Counted from the first letter of the stretch, positions 1-13,400 are shown. The stretch is DNA of 64,000 nucleotides from Drosophila miranda (GCF_003369915.1 NC_046676.1:18148001-18212000), one strand, 5' to 3'. Made by a program: numbers and translations. Notes: generated by a model from the letters alone, not told the origin.

Positions 1-1845
1 TTTAAGTCCCTCCCTCTTCCACATGCTGTTGCTCACCGCATTTTATGTTATTGCCTTGCAGCGGCAGCGGCAGCCTTGCACTTTGGAGAGGAGTGGGAAG
101 GAGTGGCAGGGATGCAGGTGGTAGTGGCATAAAATTTATTTTCTCTTCGGTTTGCGTCTTGAATAATTGAAAAACCACACATTTTGAACCCACACACACA
201 CACAAAAAAAAAAAAAAAAACACACAGTGGCACACGTACAGAGCCTCGCCAAATCCTTATCCTTGCGGCATATCCTTTTTCACTTGCGCACCGCTCGAAG
301 TTCCAAAAACAAATGATGGTAGCGCTGCCCGCGTCTCTGCTGGGAGCGTAGCCAACATAAACACAGGCGAGTTCGAACAGCTGTTTGGAGCATGGCAAGG
401 GGAGCAGGCGCGGCGAATTGCACCGCTACCTTAAGGCTGTCTGCCTAGCTTGGATTAGCGGATTTCCGATGAGAATTTCTATGGGAACTTAGCGTTGGCA
501 TCTCTGCCAGCAATATCATGTTTTTCTCCATTTGTTGCTGGCCAACGCGAGGCATGCGAAAAAGTGCCAGCGCTGCAGAACAGGTGATTGACACAGAAAT
601 TGTGCAGCGGAAATGGAAAATGCCATGCAACCGCCACTCTCTCAAGAGGCATTCCCCGGCTCTTCTCTTTCTCTCTTTTAATAATCCCAATCATAACCTG
701 CTGCCTATTGTCTGTGCCTGTGTGAGTATTCTATTGATAAGCAAAAACCGTTGACAACGATATGTATTGGGAACACAAAGCAGCAACAACATTCCAAAGC
801 ATTCAGGTAGGTATGCGTGTGTGTCAGGTAGCTAGGCTGTGAGCATGTGTGTGTGCGTGTTCAATGGTCGCTCTGTGGTGTTGGTGGCCAAACAAGAAAC
901 TTCAGACTCTTATTAGACCGAAGCTCTAGCCGCTCTTATTGGTGAAAAGAGATGGCAAGTGCAGCGGCCCCCAACTCGACGAATGAAAGAAAATATTTTT
1001 GCAAAAATGAAAAGGAAAAAAAATTACATGACACTCGAAATATGCAAAGCAAAAGAAACGGCCAAAAGAGAAAGACAGACAGCGGGAAGAGCAAGAGAAT
1101 GCAAGAATGTGAAAATATGAAAGAAAGAAAAGAGCGCCCCGCCAAGCGAAATGTCAATTATAATTATTATTCATACCTGTAGCTGTAGTCGTTTTATTTG
1201 TTCAATTAATGATTGTTGCTTGCTTGTTTGCTTAAGTGCACTTGTAATCTATATTTAAAAACCAGACTTATGGGTTATACGCGATACAGATCCTCGCGTT
1301 GGGGATTTTCTCAAAGATCTGAACAGATCTCTATCTCTAGCTCCGTCTCGCTCACGCGCACTCTTTTGCTCCACTCGCAGGGGTTTCGTTAATTAAATTA
1401 AGCATTAATTAACATTTTTGGCGTAATTAACAGACACTCTCTCGGAAACTGCGACGAAAGCAGCAACTTGTTGTTGTTGTTTCACACAAACGCACACACA
1501 CGATTATTTGGGCAGGTAGAATTATATTGGTGTGAGTACGTTGTCGGTGTAAGGCACTGGGGAATGTTTTAAAAATCGTGTTTAACCACTTGTTGCACTT
1601 CTTTAAGGTACTGCCAACAGCCGACACCACTGTCACCGGAGTTTGGCCAACTCCACGCGAATTTTAGCCAAAAAAAAAGACGTTTGCGTGGTCAAAAGAG
1701 GCACAATTCGGTTTGGGTCTTTTTTGGAGCAGCAGCGATGATGACAGCGACAGCGCGAACGCGGAGGTGGAGCCGATTAATATACCGACCCTCAGAAAGA
1801 TACCGTCTCATTTTTTAAATATACAATAAATATACCGATGACACT
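1..1845. other. Intergenic or intronic DNA, no gene seen
   Basis: No reading frame here looks like a protein. The stretch holds a CA microsatellite that runs into about 17 A at 191-220, pyrimidine-rich tracts near 1340 and AT-rich spacer. The short frames are low in complexity and lack splice context. It could be the far 5' region or an intron of a gene that starts to the left. Confidence 0.6.
191..220. repeat. CA repeat joined to an A run
   Basis: Seven CA dinucleotides run straight into about 17 A. Microsatellite, no other function seen. Confidence 0.9.
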
Positions 1846-2125
1846 TAACCCACTTGGCACCACTTTAATACCCACTGGTCGACGATGATCAGAAATCAAA
1901 TTCCCTGATTTGGATATTCGGTTTGATATTACTAGCTAACTAAGACCGTCAGACCTGAACACAAAATTTAATCCGATTGACAAATCTAATTTTCATAATG
2001 GGGTGATTTTAAGGACTCCCTTAATTGGATTGTTTATAAAATATGGTTTAAACAAAAAAAGTTCGAAACACAAAATGTATGTGTTTATGGAAGAAACTGC
2101 TATCGATACTATCGACTGGATAATC
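1846..2125 (+). repeat. Diverged dispersed repeat, copy 1
   Basis: This roughly 280-base segment matches the reverse complement of 27145-27425 along most of its length, with substitutions and small indels. Shared anchors in order are TTTAATAC, TGGTCGAC, AATCAAATTCC, GATATTCG.TTTGATATTA.TAGCTA, TTTTATCC/TTTAATCC, GACTCCC, ATTGGATTG and CGATACTATCGACTG. A third, more degraded copy lies at about 28890-29030. No coding capacity or clear terminal repeat is visible. The family is not recognised; an old non-autonomous transposon is the simplest reading. Confidence 0.7.
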
Positions 2126-2333
2126 GCTAGAGCTGCGCGCCAAAGTGGACAGAGCGACAATTCAAAAAATCTGCGTATGGAAGTTTGTATGGAATATGAA
2201 ATTTAATAGATCTATGAAATTTGCCATTATAAGCCGATATACCGTAAATATACATTCAATATATAGAAAAGTAGATGTTATACCGTCAATGGCGAACAAT
2301 TCTGATTGGAACGTGATTGTGTGCCTATCGATG
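2101..2333. promoter_or_regulatory. DRE and motif-6-like promoter cluster
   Basis: An exact DRE octamer, TATCGATA, lies at 2101-2108 and a near match, TATCGATG, at 2326-2333. Between them are GATATACCGTAAATATAC (2236-2253) and a further TATACCG at about 2280. These resemble the DREF and KTYRGTATWTTT (motif 6) elements of Drosophila housekeeping promoters. The cluster is 300-500 bases upstream of the coiled-coil gene at 2624 and may be its promoter. However, the DRE also falls inside the repeat described for 1846-2125, so it may be repeat-derived. Confidence 0.45.
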
Positions 2334-2623
2334 TAATTGTGTGCGTTATCGACTGTCAAATTACATGAATTCTACATGCATTCTACATGGCAGTTATTGC
2401 GAAGACCATTCAAAGGAATTGAATTTAAATTGATCAAGATAAACGAGGAAAACAAATTAGGCATTTAATGTAATAAATATAAATTCACTAGGCAGAATTT
2501 AACTTTCACTTTCTTCGATTTACCGTTGTCCTTGGCAGCAGGCAAAATGCAACCAAGGTTTCCGGCAGTTGTTTTTTTAAACAACATTGAACATTCCAAA
2601 TCAATTAAGAGCGATCCTTTGAC

Positions 2624-3782
2624 ATGGAAACCATCGAATTCCTTAACCGCACCAGCCGGAGAAATATCAAATCGCAAATCGGCTGGAAGGTGGCACAGCG
2701 AATGCGGGAATGGTCAGAGGATTTGGACGACCGCCGCGGGCAGCTTTATGTGCAGCTCCACAGAGAGGCGCTGCAGGTGGACGAGGAGGTGGCAGCACTT
2801 CTGCGGGCACGCGCCGACGAGGCGGAAAGGAAACGCCACGAATGGATTCGCATGGAGCGTCTGAAGCGGGAGGAGGCTGAGCAGGAGCTGCTGAAAGTGA
2901 AGCAGCAGCAGCGGGAAATGTGAGTCTCCCTTGAACACCAATTGCTGCACTCCAATCCAATCCTTTCTCTTTGCAGCGAGAACTCCGAGGCGCATCGCCA
3001 CATGCAAACCAAACAGATCCTGTTGGAGAGCAAGCAGGCACAGCTCCAGCAGATTGAGGAGCGCCAGGCTCTGAGGCGGCGCCAGGCCTGCGTGGAGATC
3101 CTCTGGCAACGGGTGTGGCAGCGTCTGGACGATAGCCGGGCCCAGCAGGAGCAGTACGAGCAGCAGCTGCGCCGCCTAATCGGGGGCCAGTGTCAGGCCG
3201 ATAATCTAGCCAGGGATCAGCAGCAGAAGACACAGCTCCACCAGGAAGTGCTCGCCGAGCAGCGGGCCTGCGCCGAGGCGTAGGTAGATAGCTCCTTAAT
3301 GCCATGTTGATGCATCATTGTCTCTTCCTTAGCCTGGATTTGGCTGCCGAGAATGACGTAAGGAAGAGGGAAATGGACCTGCAGCAGAATGAGGTCAATC
3401 GCCGAAAACAATTGACCGATCTTCAGGATCAAATCAGCCAGAACCTGAAGCTTGCAGCCAGCCAGGCAGAGGCCAACCACCGCGAGGATGTGGGCTACAA
3501 CATACGCGAGGATCGACAGATTTACGAGGAGCTCATGCAGAAGCACTGCGCCAGGGTGAGTCAACGCGTCGACTACAACGTCGCTCAATCGATGCCACTC
3601 ACCGGTGGAAACTCTTGTTTTAGGGACGCAATCGTGATTGGCACCAGAGCTACATGACGCACACGGCTGAGGAGCGGGCTGCCCGTCGCCGCAGTGAGCA
3701 AGAGCGGGAGCGCGCCTACCTGGGCACTGGGTGTGTGCTCGGCCAGCAGCAGAAGCAGCCATATGGCAGAGCTGTTCGCTGA
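2624..3782 (+). CDS. Coiled-coil TPH/CFAP53-like axonemal protein
   Basis: Four exons join in frame: 2624-2919, 2977-3279, 3333-3555 and 3624-3782, giving 326 aa. The introns are short (53-68 bases) with GT-AG ends. The ATG at 2624 opens METIEFLNRTSRR; the stop is TGA at 3780-3782. Almost the whole protein is charged, Gln/Glu/Arg-rich coiled coil, with runs such as RMERLKREEAEQELL and a C-terminal HTAEERAARRRSEQERERAY. There is no signal peptide or membrane segment. The pattern is that of trichohyalin-plectin-homology proteins such as CFAP53, MNS1 and CFAP45, which are microtubule inner or axonemal proteins of cilia and sperm tails. It is shorter than human CFAP53. The exon structure is well supported; the family is inferred from composition and a few motif-like stretches, and a different coiled-coil family is possible. 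DNAL1, another axonemal gene, lies at 31.7 kb. Confidence 0.8.
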
Positions 3783-6700
3783 ACATTGATATGATATGTC
3801 GTCACGCCTCATATTTGGATACCGATCGATCGATTATTGCAAATATATTTACGACTGATATAAATCAGGGGCTGCGATAAGGAAAAGTGTATCACGCACT
3901 GGCGGCATAAAACTGGCTATAATAATGGCCAACACCAATGCGGATGACGGACAACTGGTAGCGGAAGGGGCAGGGGAAGGCGGGAGCTGACCAACTTGGC
4001 CCGTGGCCAGCGGGCAGTATGCAAATCGATGAATATGCATCGATAAAGGCAGAAAAGTGTTGCTCGAGCAACGACTATGACAATATTTCTGACACCCCGA
4101 ATGGGGCCCAGGACCTGCAGCTGCGGCTCCACCTTGGGGGCATGGGCATGGGGGGCATGGGGGGCATGCATAATTGAACGCTTCCGTTGTCCATTTTCTT
4201 GCTTGTCTCGACTTGTTGCCACTAATTAGAGTTGATCGGTGGCCGCAATGCACTCTTAATGCAAACAGACGGCTAACCGCTGCACTGTGTTTATTCAATT
4301 AAAATTTGCACAACGAAGATTGTCCAGCATCCAGCATCGAGAAAATTGCTGGCAATTTCCATTCCAATGTACTTCGGCCAGAATGGCATGGCCCACAAAT
4401 AGCCCCATTTACCTATAAGATGAAAATGTTTGCTTAAAATTGATAAGCAATTTCACTGGGATTAGTCTTCATCAAAGTAATCTGTGTTCATCTGCTCGTA
4501 ATGGCTGGAATTCATGGCCCAAACATGTACCCATCTATTCCGCGCTCATGTTAGCTGTCCAAACAGCAAACATTGGCCCGAGATATCCACCCAACACGAT
4601 CCCATACATCACACGGTTCCCGACTCTCCAGCCAGTCCTGTGAACGGACCGAAACGAGCCGAACCGAACCGAACCGATCCATTGCGGAGAAGCGGTCCGA
4701 TTTCAAAGAGAGGTGTCAAAGTGGGCTCTGCCCAGCCTTCCTCCTCCTGCTGTGAGCCATTCAGCCATGTCATTAGCTGCAACATGCCAAAAGGGGTGGC
4801 TGCCACGGCTGCATTATTTATGTGACACTTGGGATCGGATCGTGACAACATTTGCCAACTGCTGGGAAACGATTGTATGTAAGGCCATTCAAATGGAAAT
4901 ATCTCAAGCAACGCTAAGAACAGGAATCCAACAAAAGCAGTTAACATGCATCATAAAGGAATGGTCTCCAGAGAGGGGGGGGTAACTTTTCTAATATTCG
5001 CATAAATTTGATTCATTCCGCCACGCCCATCACAGCGTTCGTTCGCTGACTTAGACTTAATGCCAGGGTCTTATCGGGGATCTGCAAAAGCGCGGCCGAG
5101 ATTTATAGATTTCCGCTTTGGGGCAGACACATATCGCATCTCGGATCCCGACAGCAACTCATTAATAAACGTTTAGTGACGTCGCAAAGCGGCCCAAGTC
5201 ACTAATTGCCAAACGCCTCCAGAGCCAGGACAGCGATCGGGACAAGGACTAGACGCAGACCAAGAGAATGAGGACTAGGACCAAAACAAGTCAAATAAAT
5301 AATTGTTCACGTAGGCGACGCAGGACATGTCAGTCGGCCCGGGTCGGCCCCTGGGCCCACCTATTGTGCGGTTGCACACGTTGCACGTCCATAGGGGGCA
5401 GGGCTGCGGTCAGCGCTGATTCGCTGATTGAAATACCCACGCCTGCCCACGTCCTGGCCTCCTGCTGGCCAGCCATGCCACCCTATCCTCCTACTCCTAC
5501 TCCTACTCCTACTCCCCTGCCCCTCCCCGTCTCTCCCGGGTCGTGTACGTGCTGGACAAACTTAACGCCTTTTATGCCCCGCTCCGGACACTAGAGAAAT
5601 GAATTGTGGCCTTTGCCTGGCGGCGCAGGAAAATGTTGTTGCAACAAAGCAGCCTGCCCCTGCGACTGGCTGTTGCAGCTAGAACAAGTGGGCTGCAAGT
5701 GCCAGAGAGCACAGCCTGCTGGTTCCCTGTAAAAAGGCAGAAGTGACTACATATGGAAGGTTTTTAAAGTCTTCTACGAGTCATTGAACGACTGTTTCGA
5801 TATATGTAGGTGGAGAACGTATAACCGTTCAACTGAATCACCATAAGAACTGGTCACTGCTTTCCTTCGATGTGTGCCCATTAATCATCACCACTCAATC
5901 AGTCACAAAATCCTCCCCAAATGCAGTATACCTCTCCTTCCATCGTCTATATGTAGGTACCAAGCCCTAGTCCGTGTAATAATTCTTGTGCCCTCCCTTT
6001 GTAGCTTTCCCCCCCAAAAGCAGATCCGTAATGCCTTTTGTTTTTTGCGATGCTGTAATTTTCATGCTTCGAAATGAATTTCGCGCCTGAATCGAAAATT
6101 GCCAGCCCGCTGGCTAGCCAAACGTCCATTTCGTCACTGCCCCTCTTCGGATCACTCTCTTTGTGGCTTCTGCAACTGTGGGGCGACACTCAGAGTCGTG
6201 TCTGATGGCAAGTATAGGTTTGTACTTTGATAAATATAGCGACGATAATCCAGGCAAGCGTTGGTGCATTTTTCCATAAACTTGAAACCATTGACAGACA
6301 CGCGTGGAACCCCAATCTCTCTCCACATCAGAAGCATAAAAAACAAAACAAGAAAAAGAATGAACAACAGATGCGGGCAATTGAGAATTGGGGTATTGGG
6401 GAATTGGGGAAATTCTTTGGGGTCGGGGGAATCAAATGCAATTACTGCGATAAGAGCGGAATAAAAATGGTGTTAATTGTCGAAAGGCTTGCATAGAAAT
6501 TCGGTACAATCCAGCGGTACTCCAGCGAATGACGATGTTCTGGCGTCCACGCTTTATGCCCGCCATCAATCTCCTGGCTGTCTGAGTGGCCTGAGTGCTG
6601 ATAGCCGGGATGGTTCCACAATGTACATAGAAGATGGTGTACGGAACAGCAGTTCCTAATGCAAAGTGAGTGAGTGCCACTTGGCTGTGCGACTGCCTGA

Positions 6701-7687
6701 TTGAGCGATGCATCAGGAGGCAGCATCAGCAGCAGCTCCTTGTACATACATACAACTCCTGTCCATTCACTTGCTGAGTGGCCCAGGCGATAAATTCGTT
6801 TAATATGGAAATCATATGCAAAATTGATCGGGGTGATCGGGTGTCCAGGGGGGCATTTGCCACGGAGTAATTAAAAACCACAAATTGCTGACTACCGCAG
6901 ACACTGCACTACACTGCACCACACCACCGATCTCTAATTATCCATAGATCAGAGATCTCCCAACTGGATCTGGCCAGTTTTCGACTGCTACTCGTATCTG
7001 GCGCCTACCGGCTCCAATATCTACACGTACCTCTCTCGAACAGACCCAGAGAGTGGCAATCGGGTTTCCAATAGTTCGTGGTAATTAATCTCTCCCGTCA
7101 AGGACACTTCCTTGTGCAATTTGATTTAAATTGCTCGTTTTGTGTGGTCATAATATCGCAACAATTCACTGAGATCTTAACACATGATATTGGTAAGTCT
7201 GCGATTTCAAAACTTCAGCTGGGGAGTGTCTCATGATAAATAAGATTATATGGATTGGAATGTAGAGCGGCAAAGATTGGTTCAAAAGATTAAAGATTGA
7301 AAGAGCACAGCTATGAATAATGGAGAGTCTAAAACTACATCTATGATAGACTTCTCTCATATATGTATGTACATATGTAACCCTCTCCTTTGAGAAACCA
7401 AAACCCCCCCTAAACATGAACGATCAATCAACTCATTCTGTGAGGGAGAGAGAACATCAGTATTGTTTTGTCAGAAATCCAAACAATAATTGACTGGGGG
7501 CTTCCATTCAATCAGTATCGTAGAAAACTCCAATCATTACTCAGAATATGGAATACATTCCTATGAATGTTACCATACAATTAAGAGATGCTAACGTCTG
7601 TCTGTCAAAAGCTAATTTTGTTCTTGTTCCCAGTTATAAATCAATTGAAAAAATAATGGAATAATGTTAAAACATATTATACTGAAA
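3783..7687. other. Intergenic, no gene seen
   Basis: About 3.9 kb between the coiled-coil gene and the 3' end of the wun2-like gene. I see only short spurious frames. Simple repeats are present: a GGGCATGG motif near 4136-4168, a CCGAA run near 4655-4678 and CTACTC units at about 5490-5515. I looked on the minus strand for a further C-terminal wun2 exon resembling the last wun exon and found none. Confidence 0.55.
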
Positions 7688-7693
7688 TTTATT
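7688..7693 (-). terminator. Poly(A) signal for wun2-like gene
   Basis: TTTATT on the plus strand reads AATAAA on the minus strand, about 200 bases past the proposed stop at 7890. The spacing suits a short 3' UTR. Confidence 0.55.
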
Positions 7694-7889
7694 AAGTAAA
7701 ATGGTTGAAACGTGCACTCAGACATACATATATCGTAGATAAATATGTGGCTTATGTTCTAGAGATGGTCATATTTGAGACAAAGGTAAAACTGAACTTC
7801 CAGTAGATGAAACATCTTAAAGCGATCGATCGCAGGCCAGCGCGGTGGGTAGCGGCGGTTTGGAACCCCCGTCAAAAGAATCGTCTTGC

Positions 7890-10438
7890 CTACCACATTG
7901 TCGAGGTCTGCAAAGCATAGCAAGGATTAAAAACCACTATAATCATGGGCATATCTTGGTAACACTCACCACAATAATGGCATATGTAATACCAATGCCG
8001 GCTCCTGCCAGAACATCGGAGCAATGATGCTTGTAGTCGGAGATGCGCGTAAGGGCCGTGTACCAGGCGAACATGAGCAGCAGGAACTGCACGAAGTGTT
8101 GCACCATTCTGAGCCTGGGCCAATGCATGCGGCGCTGCAAGTAGATCTTCAGGGAGAAACAAGAAAATATATTAATTAATGGATGTTATTTCTATAATAA
8201 TAATCAAGTAGAACCTACTGCTGTATAGAGCATGGCATAGAATGCGAAACTGGCATGCCCGCTGGGGAACGATAGACTCATATCCTTGATCCTCTTGGCA
8301 TTCATGTCCGCTGCCCCACAGGTGAACTCTTCGATGTAACGGCCGGCATTCATCGGATGACTGCAATTGCTCCCATCCCAGAGAACGGGCTGACAGAGCT
8401 TTAATACAACAAAAACATAGACAAATCAGTACAAATATTCTTTCAGAGAGTTCCACTCTGCTTACAGTGAAAAAGTGCGGTCTCAGCCTTCCAATGGCAT
8501 ACTTGGCTATATTCGCAGTCAATTGCTCGACGCCGAGGCCAAATATGAAGATGCCAATCTTCCGGTAGCACTCCAGCAGCCAATAGGGCAGTTCCAGGTG
8601 ACAGAGATGATAGCCACTGCCAGTCCTGGTCTTCTGGCTCTTATAAGTGCCATGCAAACGCTTGTCCTGCCCCCTGAAGAACTCCACGAGGATAATCTGG
8701 TGGAAAGTAAACCAATTAGTCATCAAAAGAACACAAATAAAAGTGCATTCGGCTCACCAGAACCACGGGCAGAGCGCCACACATGAGGTACAGCATCCAG
8801 CTGCGTATGGTGGAGTTTTTGTAGGGATGCTTCAGGGACGAGTCGTTGCAGAAAAAGCCGCGCTTGAAGGGCTCGCCCCACAAGGAAAAGCCCAGCATAG
8901 GCAGACCCACTGGAAAGAGAAGGAAAATCAGGGCATGGCACTAGCATGGAAGGATGTAGCATATGGTATTTGATATTCTGCCCAGTGCTATTTGAGATTT
9001 CCCATCCAGTGGGTGGCCCAGCAGCGGGCAATCGCAATGGTGTCCAATTCATGAAAGCAAGGTCTGCTGATCCAGCCTTAATTGGACTTGGGTAAACAAC
9101 ACAGACCATGGTGATGGTGATGATGACTATGTGGCTGCTGATTTTTACATGGAAACGAGTACAATACAATCAAATTCTCCCCCTGCTAAATGAGAACTTG
9201 CCACAAATTGAATAAAATAAATCAGACCAAACTCGATGCGCGAATATGTTTTTGGTTTTCTTCTGTTTAGGGTTTGCTTGGTCGAAAACTGTCTGTTCAT
9301 TATTAAAACATTGAAACACTAATACATACAACGAAAAGCCACAAGGGAACACCATCATCAATAAACACTGCTGGAATCATTTTAAAACAATTTGGAAATG
9401 TTTTTATTTCGCATCCGAGCCTCAGAGAGGAAACAATGCGGCGCTTGCTCACCTCAGATACAATAGATATTTATACATACGGTAAATACAGTATGTATAA
9501 TAGATAGAACCCCATCTGTGGCCCATTCTCGCACCAGACAACATCTTAGGCGGCTGCGTGATTGATTCAGAAGTGGCATGGGTGGAATGACTTGCAAGTG
9601 CAAGAGATCAATTGCTGCCACATGATAACAGATCATAAAACGTGTGAAAGGGGGCAGAAGTGATAGCCGTGATGGAGAGGGTATTGTGTTAGAGCTCCCT
9701 CCATCAAAATTGATTTATTCGGAACTTAGATTAGAAAAGAAAATCAATTCTTCACTGGAAATGGGAGCAACTCGAGTGGGGTTTCTTTTTAAAAAATACA
9801 TTATTTTATTTGTAAAAGTTTAAAGTTCTCTCTCTCTTAAATCAGAGTGTAGTGAAAATCTCTACTGGAACCTATTTCGATTCCTGTATAACTATCCTAT
9901 CTATATTTGCCTTTACCATCTAATAAAGGCCATCAATAACCACTCTTTGTTATAAACGAACATACATATTTCTAACAGGAAGTTATATAGCACTTCCTGT
10001 AGGTCCCACCCTTTGATGTCTGCCCTGAGAGGCCCCTTTCCCTTTCCCATCGTTTCTATTCAAATTCCCCCACTTACCGCAGCTGAGCATACACAAGTCC
10101 AGCAGAATACGTCCAAGAATCTTCTTCGGACCTCGCAGCGGCCTCTTGCCGGGGACAATGGATCCTGGTCCGGTTACCAGTCCAGTTCCCAGGCCTGGGC
10201 CCGAGCTTCCAACGAATGTCGGCAGCTGTAAATCAAGTTTTACATTGTTGTTGTTGTTGAGATTGTGGGGATTGGATGTCGATGTCGGTGTGGCCGAAGA
10301 TGCGGCTGCAGCGGCAGCGGCGGCGGCTATGATGCTAGCTGCCGTTGGAGACGATGGCTCCTCCCCGCTGCTGCTCTGGCTCTCGAAGCGCTGCAGCGGC
10401 GTTGTATCGCAAACGCTGCCCGGACGCAGGCTGCTCAT
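7890..10438 (-). CDS. wun2: Wunen-type lipid phosphate phosphatase (wun2-like)
   Basis: Six minus-strand exons: 10438-10078, 8909-8758, 8696-8466, 8398-8219, 8146-7970 and 7907-7890, giving 372 aa. It is a PAP2/LPP family integral membrane phosphatase that dephosphorylates lysophosphatidic acid, phosphatidate and sphingosine-1-phosphate at the cell surface; wunens steer germ-cell migration and survival. Motif C1 KYAIGRLRP is at about residues 236-244, C2 PSGH at 293-296 and C3 TRISDYKHHCSD at 341-352, where Thr replaces the usual Ser. NCS at 259 is a glycosylation sequon. The N-terminus (residues 1-90) is Ser/Ala/Asn-rich, with an alanine run. Exons 2, 4 and 5 (152, 180 and 177 bases) match the plus-strand paralogue at 17444 exactly in size. 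The last exon adds only TSTMW, so the C-terminus is uncertain. The choice of wun2 rather than wun rests on lower similarity to the remembered wun pattern; the family call is secure. Confidence 0.85.
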
Positions 10439-13400
10439 TCTGAGGCTGCGGTGTTATCAGGCGGTGGTATGGTATCGGAGGGTTTATCTAATGGGGGAGC
10501 ACTGGGAGTGAGCTTGAACGTGGCCTCAATTTATGGCTCTATTGCACCTGGACACCGACTTGGTGGTCATCTTATCAGCGGCAGACACACACAAACGGAC
10601 TAGCACAGTGCGATACAAATATTTGAATAATCCTCGCGACCCGAGAGATTTCTTCGAGTATGTGCTAATGGACGGGACGCTCCCCTGTTTGTCTTGGGTA
10701 AGAGTTTCAGAGTTTCCTTGGTATTCGTATCGGCAATAATTCAGTTGGGTCTTACAAAGTAAGGCACTTTCTGTGATAAGCGTCGACGGTGGCGGTGGCG
10801 GTGGCAGTGGCTGATTTTTGGGTTGCACCAACAAATCGATAATGCTGTAAAGTCGGCGTTTTCTTAGCGGCTCCGAGGGGGAGTGGTAAGTAGTAGTAGT
10901 TGGTGGGTAAGGGAATTGCGCAAGCGATGAGCGATTGCAATCGACCAAGACCGAGTCAAAATTTTGAACAAATACTGCTGGCGATGCGTAAAGCCAAATA
11001 CATTGTTTGTACGCTCGAAAAAATCTGTTCCATTATTTGCACTTGCATTTCTCCATTCGCACTCGATTTTTGTTTGTTTGCTTTCACATTTTTCTCTCCT
11101 CTCCGAAGATGTTCTTGTTGCTACTTTTCTATGCGTTGCGGACTCTCCTTCGCATGCGCAGCGACGGGAAAACCGACGATCGAAACCTCACGAAGACGTA
11201 CCGTTAACCGAATGCAAGCGACATGCACCGACGCGAACCGCTCGACTGGTGAAAATGGAATGAAACTGGAAATGCAGCCCACCATCGCCACAGTCACAGC
11301 CGCAGCCACTGCATGGAAACGAATTGTTTAAATAACAAACGAGTCGGTAAGTGTGCCGACACTATGATACTCAGTCTCAGCACTCAATCGGTATATTTTT
11401 ATAAGTAATTAAACGTAAACGCCTGAATTGGTCTCGGAGTCTATTAGTGCCGCATGCTCTCTCTCTCTTTCTCTGCATTTATGAGAAAGATTGATTTGTT
11501 TGTTAAATTGGAAAGGGGGTGGAGGGGTCTCTTAATTTGGCTTGCGCTGCGCTTGTCATGGGATATGGAAAACAGAAACAACAGGGAAGGAGAGGAAGCT
11601 AGTTATGTTATGTTAATCTGTTATGATCCGAATATCTCCCTGTCTCTCTCTCTCTCTCTCTTTCCAATTGCCTACGCAAAGGATTCCTTCTGGCTGTTGC
11701 TTACATCTGCACAGATCTGATATGCTCTTTTAGTACAGGGTATAAGAAGAGAAGTAGTGGTAGCACTCTCTCTCTCGCTTTCTGTCGCTCTCTCTGATCA
11801 GTCCACGATTTGGGAATGGAACAGTGGATAGAGTTTCGGAAAGAACTTTTAAGGGTTGGAGGGTGGATGCAAAGGTGTTGTAGGTTCTTGTGATGGTCTT
11901 TATTGTATTGAATCCTTGATAAATTCCATTAGAGAAAGGGTTCACATTGATTGTAAATTTAATTAATTATTGAACTTATTAGTAGACTTATGGCTAATGA
12001 GCTTTCTAGGGCTGTAAGGGATGCTCCCCATAGCCATAACACGAAATAACATAATGGGGATAAGTATTTACAACCAGATTACGCAAGTTCTATAAATGGT
12101 TTTATTGAAAACCCCTGAATGTTGCCACCGCAATGTTGTCCAAGAAAACACTGCCTAAAATACCATTACAAAAGCTCTTCTATAAATTACCTTTGACCTC
12201 TCCTTTCTGCATTCCACTTCCATAACGTTTCGTTGCGATAACAGAGAGAGTATTTATTCTCTGCTCTCTTCTGTCGCAATTCTCGTTCCGCCTGCGACTG
12301 AAACACTGGCAACAGACTGGCAAACGGCAATCTTATCTCCACACTCGCCTTTTTTCTGCTTTCGTGCTCGGATGTGTATAAATTTCTGATTCTGTGTCCC
12401 GCTAACTCTGACAGATCCCACTACGAATCGGTCGTATACTATATAATACTAGTGCTGATATTCAATTCGTGGGAAATCGAATTGTTTAAAAGAAGTGTAC
12501 AAATCAGACCTAACGATGACGGCGCAAACAAGGCCTGCTTAACGAAAAGGTTTCGTATTTATTTACGTTTCTTCGGCAAAAGGTAAATCAATTATACAAA
12601 ACTACGCAAAAATATACAAAGAAAGTGTTTATTTGTGGCGCTGAATTATTCATGGAGCGGATGGATATAGCCATATTTGTTACCTCTGGATTTTATTGAT
12701 TTGCTTGGCTTGGCCGGCAAACACAAAAGTGCTCCACCGGAGCCTCCAAAAATTGGCGGTCACATAAACAAATGAAAACCGAGTGCATATCAAATGCTTG
12801 AGTGTGCCAGTGTGTGGAAATTCATACATTTTTGCAGGTGAAAAAACGGGAAAGAGAAAGGAAATTCGCTCATCGATTGAGTGGGAGTCGGTCTCTTTGG
12901 TTTGGTTTAAAATCGATTTTCGCCATAGCCCCCTCCTACCTCTTGGGTTCTTTTGCGTATTTGCTATTCGGAAATACACTTTATGGCCCTGTTCCATGAG
13001 GAAATCTACCAAATCGCCTCATCCTCTTCCCATACTCGGAGTGCACTCGCGGCACTCTCATCGATAGCTTATCAATTATTGAAACGCAAAAGGGGAATAC
13101 AATTTTGTTTGCCTGAAAATGCCGACACACTGTGAATATGTGTTTGTGTGGCTTTTCATGGTGCCCGGCCTGGTCTTTATTTATTAGTTAATCAATCCCG
13201 TGGAATGCCTCACGTTCGATCAGAGTTTTCCTTCCACTTGCTCACTGCCAGATCGTGGCATGGGAAACTGTATTGGCCATGTGCCAAAGTATAAGCCATT
13301 ACAAGATTCGTCCAATAAACATTCGGATTGGAATTGTGATGGAAGTCTCAATATTATTCAAAATCAAATAGTTTGCATTGCTATTTTTGAGAGATTTTTG

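Noticed and set aside
2667-3305. A 212-codon minus-strand frame opposite the coiled-coil gene
   Set aside because: It is the antisense shadow of GC-biased exons, crosses their introns and is Pro/Arg/Ala-rich with no family features.
10526-10948. A 140-codon minus-strand frame upstream of the wun2-like gene
   Set aside because: Low-complexity Pro/Ser/Thr content, no splice link to the phosphatase frame; more likely 5' UTR or upstream DNA.
11365-11403. Minus-strand TATA plus initiator for the wun2-like gene
   Set aside because: TATAAAAA and a weak TCATAG are 38 bases apart, too far for a standard TATA-Inr pair; kept only as a remark.
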